Shown piece by piece: positions 54,088 to 62,404 of a stretch of DNA of 64,000 nt. The notes under the pieces are model-generated. The model ran no database searches. It was not told where the DNA came from and saw only the letters and a list, made by a program, of their open reading frames with translations. Position numbers and translations under genes: made by a program. Each line of letters begins with the position of its first letter. Within the stretch, counting starts at the first letter, position 1. Origin of the DNA: Arcticibacter eurypsychrophilus (GTDB lineage: Bacteria > Bacteroidota > Bacteroidia > Sphingobacteriales > Sphingobacteriaceae); NCBI RefSeq assembly GCF_001730525.1, contig NZ_MDFN01000010.1:62001-126000 (forward strand). Direction: 5' to 3'.

Positions 54088-54807
54088 TCAATTCATCATT
54101 TTAAAAAGATGCTGTTTATACAACTTGCCAACCGGAATCTGTATTTTCTCAATTTCTATAACATCAGAGCTGAATGATGTCACCTTGTTTATAGCTACAA
54201 TATAAGAACGGTGTGCACGTACGAACGCATTTTCAGGCAGCATTACCTCTAAAGCTGTGATGGAATACCTTGTAATCACCACCCCTTTCTCCGTAAATAT
54301 CTTCACATAATCCTTTAAACTTTCAATATATTGGATGTCCTTAATCAACACCTTAACCATCTTGCGGTCGGCTCTAAAATATAGGAAAGTCTGATTTGGT
54401 ATCGATACATCCATTTTATCCTCCTCCTGATAAGGAGTTACATCTTTTGGAAGAACCTTCATTATCGCTTTTAAGAAACGATCAAACTGGATTGGCTTCA
54501 TCAGATAATCCGATACGTTAAGCTCAAAAGCCTGCAGCGCATAATGCTCAAAAGCAGTAGTGAGGATCACAACTGGAGGCTCTTTTAACGATTTGATAAG
54601 CTCAATACCACTTATCTGCGGCATTTGCACGTCCAGAAAAAGCAAATCTATTGCTTTCGTTTGCAAAACTGCCAACGCCTGAAGTGCATTGCTGCAATCA
54701 TCTGCCAATGTCAACATAGGCACTTGTTGAATATACCGCTTTAAGATCTCTCTTGCCCTCGGTTCATCATCTACGATCAGGCAACTGAATGTTTTTTCTG
54801 CTTTCAT
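54088..54807 (-). CDS. LytR/AlgR-type response regulator (LytTR DNA-binding domain)
   Basis: A 239-residue two-component regulator. The receiver domain (about 8-125) has the acidic pair VDDEPRAREIL, the phosphoacceptor Asp in LLFLDVQMPQISG and the Thr and Lys of LTTAFEHYA and YLMKPI. The LytTR domain (about 140-239) has FLYFRADRKMVKVL, IQYIESLKDYVKIF and FVRAHRSYIVAINKV. It is co-transcribed with the sensor kinase gene upstream. Confidence 0.92.
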   Translation of the reverse strand: MKAEKTFSCLIVDDEPRAREILKRYIQQVPMLTLADDCSNALQALAVLQTKAIDLLFLDVQMPQISGIELIKSLKEPPVVILTTAFEHYALQAFELNVSDYLMKPIQFDRFLKAIMKVLPKDVTPYQEEDKMDVSIPNQTFLYFRADRKMVKVLIKDIQYIESLKDYVKIFTEKGVVITRYSITALEVMLPENAFVRAHRSYIVAINKVTSFSSDVIEIEKIQIPVGKLYKQHLFKMMN

Positions 54808-54901
54808 TGAAATAATTTATAGGTTTTAAAGGTAGTTCAGGACTAACATGATCAAGCCAAATCTTTAAATTCACAATGTACATGTCCTCTTCATCCAAGG
54901 C

Positions 54902-55960
54902 TTAGAATTCATATTTACCGGCATAAATTAAATCAAGCCGCTTTTGTGTATTCGCAGTACCAATTCCTGAAGATGACGCCTTTAAGCCGGGTACTTTACC
55001 ATTAACCAGTTTCATTACCAATACCGTCTCATCTAGCGTCAGCTCAATACTGATCCAGGGATCACGGATCATCTTACTGGCACCATGTTTAAAGCAATTT
55101 TCTACTAAGGGAAGTAATAATAAAGGTGCGATGCGGAGTGTTCCTGATGATTCGGGCATATTGACAGAAAGATCAAGATGTGCATCATACCTAACTTTTT
55201 CCAGCGCAATGTAGTCCCCGATCATCTTTATCTCTTTATCTAATGGAACAAATGGCTGATTACATTCATACAGCATATAACGTAGTAATTCTGATAAACC
55301 GAAGATCATATTGGAGGCTACCACCGATACATCCTGCGTATAACTATAAATATTATTTAAGGTATTAAATAAAAAGTGTGGATGCAGTTGCGCCTTCAAC
55401 ATCTGCAGTTCGGCATTTACCTTATCCTTCTCCATATTTAAAGCCGCTTGTTCTTTTTCGTAAAAACACTTCATGAGTTTGATGGCTGCTGCTAATCCGC
55501 CAATGGTAATAGCGCCCCTTAAGCCGGCCAGCATCGCCCCTCCCAGAGGAACATACAACGGTTGGTAATGAACGATCTTTTTATCAGGTAAAAATTGATG
55601 ACTCCGGAAATTCCTTAAATAATCGATGATCGTGATAGATAACATTCCCGAAATTAAAGCAGCAATCACAAATATGAAAGTGGTCAATACCAAAGCACTT
55701 CCATATTTCCCGGTAATCACAAAACGTGGTATGACAATGTACATGAGCGAATACGCCAAAAACATATGAGGAACCAGATAAATCAGACTCTCTGGTGCGG
55801 TCAAGCTAATCCGTACCAGGAAAGATTTTTGCTGCAATGCAGGTGAGGGTGAGAATGAGTATAGAAATGCCTGAAAAATGAACCAAGAGAACCAAAATAC
55901 CACATGACGCAGTACCCGCCATTTAGGTTGGTTCGAAAAAACGAATGGTAATGAATCCAT
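54902..55960 (-). CDS. LytS-type sensor histidine kinase, interrupted by an in-frame stop near its end
   Basis: A 352-residue membrane kinase of the His_kinase family with four helices in the N-terminal half and the phosphoacceptor motif AQLHPHFLFNTLNN. The HATPase domain carries PLLLLPLVENCFKHGAS and GIGTANTQKRL. The frame ends at TAA (54902-54904) just after YAGKYEF, yet the same frame continues with EEDMYIVNLKI and further codons to about 54780, overlapping the response-regulator start. Family members normally end with this kind of strand, so the stop looks premature. Either the last strand is missing, or readthrough or a sequence error is involved. Confidence 0.8.
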   Translation of the reverse strand: MDSLPFVFSNQPKWRVLRHVVFWFSWFIFQAFLYSFSPSPALQQKSFLVRISLTAPESLIYLVPHMFLAYSLMYIVIPRFVITGKYGSALVLTTFIFVIAALISGMLSITIIDYLRNFRSHQFLPDKKIVHYQPLYVPLGGAMLAGLRGAITIGGLAAAIKLMKCFYEKEQAALNMEKDKVNAELQMLKAQLHPHFLFNTLNNIYSYTQDVSVVASNMIFGLSELLRYMLYECNQPFVPLDKEIKMIGDYIALEKVRYDAHLDLSVNMPESSGTLRIAPLLLLPLVENCFKHGASKMIRDPWISIELTLDETVLVMKLVNGKVPGLKASSSGIGTANTQKRLDLIYAGKYEF

Positions 55961-56199
55961 AACCAGCTGCTTTAATTAAAGATACGATTCTCTGTATAAA
56001 AAGCTTCACAACTTGATGGTTATTAGACTAATGCATCTAAAAAGAGCACCAAATGCTTAGGTCGTCGATGAAATGATTTAATACAACATAGTTGACTATA
56101 TAACAACTGCAAATTCCTGCTGGTCTACTTTCTAAAAAACTGATTTACAAGCATGTTACATTTGAATCAACATTAAATCAAACAACAAAATTAACCATC

Positions 56200-56532
56200 A
56201 TGAAAAATCTATTTATTACTACCGGTATCGTCATCATCACTCTACTATTCGCTTCAACAGGAAGTGCACAAAGCCGAACTGCATGCATCCCCAAAACAGG
56301 ATATTGGGTTTTAGTTTCCAATATCCATGTAAAAAAGGCGACTACTGTTCAGTTCTATACCGATGCACACCAATTGATTTACGAGGAACAGGTTAAAGAT
56401 CAAAAACTTAATTTAAACCGTTTAAAAACGCTTCGCTGTCTGCGAAAGGGTCTGGACTCTGCACTTATAGCCTGGAATCAGCAAAAGAAAGCGGTTTATA
56501 ATAAGAATTGTATTGCTGCCAATCTGAAATGA
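56200..56532 (+). CDS. Small secreted protein, unknown
   Basis: A 110-residue protein with a Sec signal (MKNLFITTGIVIITLLFAS... cleaved near GSAQS). The mature part contains four Cys/aromatic-rich stretches (TACIPKTGYWVLVSNIH, LRCLRKG, NKNCIAANLK) and many Lys/Gln. No family is recognised. It is divergent from the kinase gene with 239 bp between starts and could be a target of that two-component pair. Confidence 0.55.
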   Translation: MKNLFITTGIVIITLLFASTGSAQSRTACIPKTGYWVLVSNIHVKKATTVQFYTDAHQLIYEEQVKDQKLNLNRLKTLRCLRKGLDSALIAWNQQKKAVYNKNCIAANLK

Positions 56533-56543
56533 TTAAAAACTCC

Positions 56544-56592
56544 GCCTTCTTTAATCAGACAAAAAACGTAAACTGATCTGATCGAAGAAGGC
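56544..56592. terminator. Inverted repeat between convergent genes
   Basis: GCCTTCTTTAATCAGA / TCTGATCGAAGAAGGC, 14 of 16 positions paired, with a 17-nt loop. It starts 12 bp after the stop of the secreted-protein gene. There is no T-run, so its use as a terminator is uncertain. Confidence 0.45.
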
Positions 56593-56709
56593 TGAGTCTT
56601 GCAATGTGAGAGACAATATTTAGATAGCAATAGCACAATTTTGCAAAAGCAATTCAAAGATCCATGCTACTTAAGAATAGCTATTGACTAAACATCAATT
56701 CATGAATAA

Positions 56710-58848
56710 TTATTTATACTTTTTCACTTTCTGTGATCCACTAACAAAAGGCATAATACTCACAGCAGCTCCCCCTCCTTTTGCTAAGTTAAGTCTCAAT
56801 TTAGTAGCACTTGTAACTATATATTGATAAATAGCATACGCTTCAGGATTCTCCTGCCAGTCAGCTTGCTCGGCATCCGCATAGATCGTTGCGACATACT
56901 TTCTGTTCCTATCTAAAAAGTTGAGTTCTACAGTTGTCTTACGTGCATTTTCATCAGTAATTGCACCTAAAAACCAATTGCCTTTCCCCTTTTCTTTCCT
57001 TGCAATCGTAACAAAGTCTCCCGGCTCAGCTTCAAGTATCTTTGTGTCGTCCCAATCAACTGGCACGTCTTTAATAAACTGATAGGCATCCATATGTGTT
57101 TCGTAGTTTTCCACCTGATCTGCTACCATTTGAACCGGACTATACATAGTCACATAAAGTGCCAGTTGTTTCGCTAAAGTAGTGTGTACCTGTCTTCCTT
57201 TAACGTCAGAGTAACCCTTTATCTTAAATATTCCAGGAGTGTAATCCATAGGCCCACCCATTAGACGGGTAAAAGGTAAAATAGTTTCATGTTCAGGCGG
57301 ATTCCCATCACTGAAAGCATTGTATTCATTGCCCCTTCCTGCCTCTGAAGCTATGAAATTAGGATAAGTTCGATGTAGTCCTGTGGGCCTTACAGCCTCA
57401 TGCACATCTACCATTACCTGATGTTCTGCTGCCTTTTCCAAAACCCGGATATAATGATTTATCATCCACTGCCCATCATGATGCTCCCCCCTTGGAATTA
57501 TTTTTCCAACGTAGCCCGTCTTTACAGCAGGAAATCCAAATTTATTCATAAATCGGTAGGCTGTATCCAGCTGACGCTCGTAGTCTGTAGCCGCCCCCGA
57601 TGTTTCATTATGCATAATCATTTTCACCCCTTTTGAAGCAGCATATGCTGTTATTTCATTTACATCATAATCCGGATAGGCTTTCACAAAATCAAACACC
57701 TTCTCCTTCCAATTACCAAACCAATCTTCCCAGCCTACATTCCATCCCTCCACTAAAACCCCTTGCACACCATGAGTAGCAGCGAAATCGATATAGCGTT
57801 TAACATTTGCCGTATTTGCGCCATGTGTTCCATTTGGTATCAGCTGACCTTGAGCATTTAAAGTATCTGACCGGTTCGCATAACTCCAGGTGCTCTTTCC
57901 CGTTTGCATTTCCCACCAAACACCCACAAATTTCATCGGCTTAATCCAACTGGTATTTTCGATAACAGAGGGCTCATTTAAATTCAATATGGTTTTAGAG
58001 GCTAACAAATCGGCAGCATGATCACTGACCAGAATGGTGCGCCATGGCGTTTTACAAGGTGCATACAAATACGCCATATTGCCTACCGCATCAGGCACCA
58101 GACGTACAGTCAGATTATACGTATTCTTATCCACATGTAACTGCATAGCAGAATAATCCTGAAGTGCCGCTTCATGAATATTAATATAAAGACCATCTAC
58201 CGATTTCATCATCATTGGAGTTTGTACTCCCTGCTGATCTGGTGCCACTCTAACCGCAATATCAGTTGCCGCTTTAGTTACTTTCCAGGAGTCCACTTCA
58301 CTTAATTTACTGGTCGTATACTTATATTCATTTGTGTCGTAATCAGCAGGAATCCAGAATGCTTTATGATTACCAGTCAGGTGAAATTCAGTCCGTTCAT
58401 TACTTACAATAAAGTATTTCAAACCAGGCTGTTTGGGAAATTCATACCTGAAAGCCAGACCATCTTCGAATACACGGAAAATGATATTCATTAAGCGGTT
58501 CGGACTATTCTTTTGTCTCAGTTGAACTACCAGCTGCTCATATTTATTTCTGATGCTGCTCACCTCTCCCCAAACTGGATGCCACAGCTCATTTACCTGT
58601 GTGGTTTCCGTCTTGATAATTTCTAACTGCTGATCAAAAGCTGGATCATTCAAGAGATCAATACCGAGAAGCGATTTCTCAACAACCGCTTTACCAGAGA
58701 ACGAAACTGCATAACATGCCCTTCCTTCCTGATCGAGCATGAATTTAAGTTTTACCTTATTCATGCTGGCCTCAACCATTTTATTTTGCTGCGCAACCAC
58801 ATTACCGGAAACGGTAACGATCCATAAAAAAATAAGTAGTTTCTTCAT
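56710..58848 (-). CDS. Glycoside hydrolase family 97 (alpha-glucosidase, SusB-like)
   Basis: A 712-residue secreted enzyme with signal MKKLLIFLWIVTVSGNVVAQ. It has the GH97 catalytic barrel with GVQGVLVEGWNVGWEDWFGNW, KTGYVGKIIPRGEHHDGQWM and VDVHEAVRPTGLHRTYPNF, followed by HETILPFTRLMGGPMDYTPGIF. The KTGYVG version, without an Asp nucleophile, matches the inverting SusB-type branch rather than the retaining galactosidase branch; this is a family inference. It is the last gene of the susCD locus, so it should hydrolyse alpha-glucan oligosaccharides in the periplasm. Confidence 0.9.
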   Translation of the reverse strand: MKKLLIFLWIVTVSGNVVAQQNKMVEASMNKVKLKFMLDQEGRACYAVSFSGKAVVEKSLLGIDLLNDPAFDQQLEIIKTETTQVNELWHPVWGEVSSIRNKYEQLVVQLRQKNSPNRLMNIIFRVFEDGLAFRYEFPKQPGLKYFIVSNERTEFHLTGNHKAFWIPADYDTNEYKYTTSKLSEVDSWKVTKAATDIAVRVAPDQQGVQTPMMMKSVDGLYINIHEAALQDYSAMQLHVDKNTYNLTVRLVPDAVGNMAYLYAPCKTPWRTILVSDHAADLLASKTILNLNEPSVIENTSWIKPMKFVGVWWEMQTGKSTWSYANRSDTLNAQGQLIPNGTHGANTANVKRYIDFAATHGVQGVLVEGWNVGWEDWFGNWKEKVFDFVKAYPDYDVNEITAYAASKGVKMIMHNETSGAATDYERQLDTAYRFMNKFGFPAVKTGYVGKIIPRGEHHDGQWMINHYIRVLEKAAEHQVMVDVHEAVRPTGLHRTYPNFIASEAGRGNEYNAFSDGNPPEHETILPFTRLMGGPMDYTPGIFKIKGYSDVKGRQVHTTLAKQLALYVTMYSPVQMVADQVENYETHMDAYQFIKDVPVDWDDTKILEAEPGDFVTIARKEKGKGNWFLGAITDENARKTTVELNFLDRNRKYVATIYADAEQADWQENPEAYAIYQYIVTSATKLRLNLAKGGGAAVSIMPFVSGSQKVKKYK

Positions 58849-58885
58849 TAAATGGAGTTTTTAATCCGTTCTTTTAAAATTAGTT

Positions 58886-60496
58886 TCATTTGTTTTCCTC
58901 GTAAAAATCAAGATTATACTCCGAAGAATATAGGGGCTTAAAGCCTTTATAAAGATCCATATAGAAAGTCTTGAATTCACTGCTGTAGGTGTACGTAATG
59001 CGGTCAGACCGATAAGGCTTATCGGTGATCCCCTCAGGAGTTAAAAACTGAAGCACCGAATGGTGGTCCCTTAATACGCTTACTTTCACGTTGCCGGTTT
59101 TCATTGGAAATCTAAAAACCGATAATCCACTCTTCCCCTTTTTCAACTGACCATTCAAGCTGATTTCCGCAGGACCTTTAAGCAACGTTAACACTTCTAT
59201 CGAATCTTCCCATTCCGCTGGTATGACTTCTTGCTGAAAAGGGACCACTGGAATATTGAAAGGCTTTGGTTGTATCAAATGATTGTACTTTTTAAAAAAA
59301 ACAATAGCCACATCTCTATTTTCATAAGGTGAAGCCATGCCCTTCCAGAGGCTTTTATAATAATTGAGCAAAATAGAAAAACCCTCATTATGATTCACTT
59401 CAGGTGCAAGGTGATGCCCTTCAGGATAATCATTCCAGGTAATCATATTAAATAGAGAAGCATCCTGTTCAATCCCAAACTCCATTAACTTTCTAAAGTT
59501 ATAGGACAATCCCGTAGTAATATACTTTCGTTCTACATTTTCAATACCCGCCTGTACGGCATCTTCTACATGGTGATACATATCCCATGTTCCCTTTTTT
59601 AGAAGCTTTGACGTATAAAAGTCATTGAATACAGAAGCAGTGAAAGTCCGTTGTCTCCGTTTACATTCAGCAGCGATCATATAACCGATATAGTTCTTAC
59701 CGGAAAAGGGAAGCGTCCAGACCCATGTAGCTGGAAAATAATCCAAAAAGTAATTCAACTCCTTTTTACTGATCTGTTTGTTGATAGTAAATACGCAAGC
59801 AAAACGCTCATGTACAGCATCTGCAAGTCGCTTATACGCTCTGGCCATGTAAAACTGATCAGGTAAGCGCTTTTCGCCAGAAGGGATATCTGCAAGTGAC
59901 TCTCCATCCCAAAGGTAGATGATCAGCCTGCCGTCTGGAGTACGGAGCCAATGGGGATTACTCCTCCCTGCCACATCAAGAATATGATTCATTCTAAACG
60001 CAAATTCCCCAATTTTTAATGCCTCAGTTTTACCTTTAGGATGCGATATGCAGAAAGTAAATTTGAACTTAATATTCTTTTTTTGAGCTACCCTAAAATA
60101 AGCCAGAATGATGGCATCGTCGTTAGTACCACCTAAAGTATAGTAAAACTGGAAGCCATCAATACCAGATCGCAATGCAGCACGCATTTCAAACTCCACA
60201 GACTCATCAAGCGATGCATTTGCCATCAAGCTATCAACCATTACTTTTACCTGTGTCAATCCGCCTAAAGGCGCTGAACTGTTGCCTGTTGATTTATAAT
60301 AATCCGGATTACTGCTATCTTCTAAAGGGTGCCCTTTATAGCGGATAATGTTGGTCATACAATGTGCAATAACCAACTTTTCAGAAGTTATCGGCAAACT
60401 CAATTCGGATAAGTTTTTTAAAGAGTCTTGTCCAAATAAGAAGTTACTATACAACAAACACAAAACATAAAAAAAACGTAAGCTTAAACTCCTCAT
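58886..60496 (-). CDS. Glycoside hydrolase family 71-like alpha-1,3-glucanase
   Basis: A 536-residue protein with a signal segment (MRSLSLRFFYVLCLLYSNFLFG). The start at 60496 is chosen over an ATG at 60523 because the latter lies inside a hairpin of the susD end. The GH71 pattern is seen in KLVIAHCMTN, GIDGFQFYYTLGG and MITWNDYPEGHHLAPEVNHN, the last matching the catalytic TWND-x-(x)-E region. GH71 enzymes are known mostly as fungal alpha-1,3-glucanases. Catalytic residues and specificity are inferred. A C-terminal domain of about 120 residues is unassigned. Confidence 0.72.
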   Translation of the reverse strand: MRSLSLRFFYVLCLLYSNFLFGQDSLKNLSELSLPITSEKLVIAHCMTNIIRYKGHPLEDSSNPDYYKSTGNSSAPLGGLTQVKVMVDSLMANASLDESVEFEMRAALRSGIDGFQFYYTLGGTNDDAIILAYFRVAQKKNIKFKFTFCISHPKGKTEALKIGEFAFRMNHILDVAGRSNPHWLRTPDGRLIIYLWDGESLADIPSGEKRLPDQFYMARAYKRLADAVHERFACVFTINKQISKKELNYFLDYFPATWVWTLPFSGKNYIGYMIAAECKRRQRTFTASVFNDFYTSKLLKKGTWDMYHHVEDAVQAGIENVERKYITTGLSYNFRKLMEFGIEQDASLFNMITWNDYPEGHHLAPEVNHNEGFSILLNYYKSLWKGMASPYENRDVAIVFFKKYNHLIQPKPFNIPVVPFQQEVIPAEWEDSIEVLTLLKGPAEISLNGQLKKGKSGLSVFRFPMKTGNVKVSVLRDHHSVLQFLTPEGITDKPYRSDRITYTYSSEFKTFYMDLYKGFKPLYSSEYNLDFYEENK

Positions 60497-60521
60497 TGCA
60501 TACTGATTGTTAGTTTGAAAC

Positions 60522-60554
60522 AAGAGCAGGAAACATTCAGATGTCCCTGCTCTT
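60522..60554 (-). terminator. Hairpin between susD and the GH71 gene (possible attenuator)
   Basis: The arms AAGAGCAGG / CCTGCTCTT (9 bp, perfect) are separated by 15 nt and followed by GTTTC, not a T-run. Such hairpins after susD often reduce expression of downstream enzyme genes relative to susCD; here that is inference. Confidence 0.5.
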
Positions 60555-60562
60555 TCTTATTT

Positions 60563-62383
60563 CTAGTATCCTGAATTTTGCTGACCAGCAATCTTTTCAT
60601 TGGCATTAAACTCTGTTAAAGGAATTGGCCAGGAGTAACTTTTAGACTCATTAAAAGTTAAAGGAGTAGACAAATTTCTGGCTTTTCCATAGAATGCTGC
60701 TTCCTGAGGACCTAAGTGCCAACGGCAGATATCAAACCACCACAGACCTTCATGGAAAAACTCAGCCCAGCGTTCATAGCGAAGCGGATTTGCTCCAAGC
60801 ACCGGATCATTAATAGCCGGAGTAGCGGCTGTTAGAGAGGTGTAATCCCTTGCCGATGCGGTATTGATTGGCAAATCGTAAGCTCTGCGCCTAACCTTAT
60901 TTATAAATTCAAGTCCTGTTGCTGCATCACCCGCACCAATATTAGCTTCCGCATATAAAAGATAGACATCAGCCATACGGAGAAAATACCAATTCCACTT
61001 GTCATAGTTCACGTTATTGATGTGGTAATCAATAGCTGCATATTTCCGGAATCCCCAACCATAAGTATTCGGTTCTCCTGCTAAATAATCAGGCTTGGAA
61101 ACAGGAACATTCTTTCTTGCTCCACCATTCCAATCAATATTCAGCACATCAATCCAGGGTTGCACCAGGTTCACATACAATCTAGGATCGGCAGTTTTAT
61201 TCGCACGTACCGCTTCTGCCTGAGCCCGGTAAACAGGGTTCATAATTTGTACGGGATTATCCGGACTTGCCGGCAACTGACTGTTGTAAGCCGGATTTGC
61301 CACAAGCGTATAATACCCTAATGGGTAACCAAAACGAGTTACGTTTTTATCATGCACACCAAGATTACCACCATAACCTAATGGTCTGGAACCCGTTTCT
61401 GTACCCGTTTCACTCAATATATAAGGCGACCAAATCACTCCATTTAATGTTGAGGCGTTCGGATTACCTCCCCATGGACCATAATTACCGTTATTATTCG
61501 CATCCACGTTTAATTCAAACAAGGACTCTTCGTTAAATTCATTCGCTGTATTTCCGTTGAAAGCGTCTTTATATTTCGCAAAAGGCATTAAGGTTTTGCC
61601 ACTGTTATTTATGACATCCAGTAAAGTTGTTTTTGCATTAGCCCAATCCTCTGTAAATACATACGCTTTTCCAAGCAGTGCTTTAGCCGACCATTTTGTC
61701 ACTCTTCCAATCTCAGTTGCCGGCCAAACTGTATTTTGGAGTAAGACAGCCGATTCTTGCAGATCACTAATAATGAAATTCCAAACATCACGTGCAGATG
61801 CACGCCCTTGTTGTGTAGCTTCCAAGTTCTTAGGCACCTCAGTATACAAAGGAACTCCCATTTTAGCATCATTAGCTCCACCGGCTTTCAAATAGGCTTC
61901 CCCAAATAAGGTTTCTAACTGAAAGTAGTAGAAAGCACGCATGAATTTGGCTTGTCCACGTATCGCATCTATATCCGTCTTTTGCGCTGCTGTAGCAGAA
62001 TTTGCTTCAAAGAAGTCTGCAGCTTCAAGTGTTACGTTGCAGGTAGTCACTCCGGCATATAATGCAGTCCATGCATCCTGAGATCTACTATTTGTAACGC
62101 TCAGGTTATTTGCAGTCATTTCATTCCAGGCCTGATCACCATTGTAGTTCGCATCCCCTGCATGTACCGCATTTTCTAAAGCTTTAGGCATCAGGTTAAA
62201 GCCATATAGACCCACACTTTTTAAGTTTCCATATGCGGGGTTCAAAATCGCATTTAAATCCGCAAGTGTCGTCGGAAAAGATGAAGTTGAGAGCTTGTCT
62301 GTAGGTACTACTAAATCAGGATCCTTTTTACATCCCCCTATACAAACCAGCACCAGGAGTATTATATATATCTTTTTATACAT
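60563..62383 (-). CDS. susD: SusD/RagB outer-membrane nutrient-binding lipoprotein
   Basis: A 606-residue surface lipoprotein with lipobox CIGGC (Cys18). It has the SusD layout: an N-terminal LNPAYGNLKSVG region, TPR-like helices (ARDVWNFIISDLQESAVLL and ALLGKAYVFTEDWANAKTTL), and the C-terminal RMADVYLLYAEANIGAGD and INKVRRRAYDLP motifs, ending LTEFNANEKIAGQQNSGY. It binds glycan together with SusC. The gene is 21 bp from susC. Confidence 0.95.
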   Translation of the reverse strand: MYKKIYIILLVLVCIGGCKKDPDLVVPTDKLSTSSFPTTLADLNAILNPAYGNLKSVGLYGFNLMPKALENAVHAGDANYNGDQAWNEMTANNLSVTNSRSQDAWTALYAGVTTCNVTLEAADFFEANSATAAQKTDIDAIRGQAKFMRAFYYFQLETLFGEAYLKAGGANDAKMGVPLYTEVPKNLEATQQGRASARDVWNFIISDLQESAVLLQNTVWPATEIGRVTKWSAKALLGKAYVFTEDWANAKTTLLDVINNSGKTLMPFAKYKDAFNGNTANEFNEESLFELNVDANNNGNYGPWGGNPNASTLNGVIWSPYILSETGTETGSRPLGYGGNLGVHDKNVTRFGYPLGYYTLVANPAYNSQLPASPDNPVQIMNPVYRAQAEAVRANKTADPRLYVNLVQPWIDVLNIDWNGGARKNVPVSKPDYLAGEPNTYGWGFRKYAAIDYHINNVNYDKWNWYFLRMADVYLLYAEANIGAGDAATGLEFINKVRRRAYDLPINTASARDYTSLTAATPAINDPVLGANPLRYERWAEFFHEGLWWFDICRWHLGPQEAAFYGKARNLSTPLTFNESKSYSWPIPLTEFNANEKIAGQQNSGY

Positions 62384-62404
62384 CTTATTAATTTTTAGGT
62401 TGTG

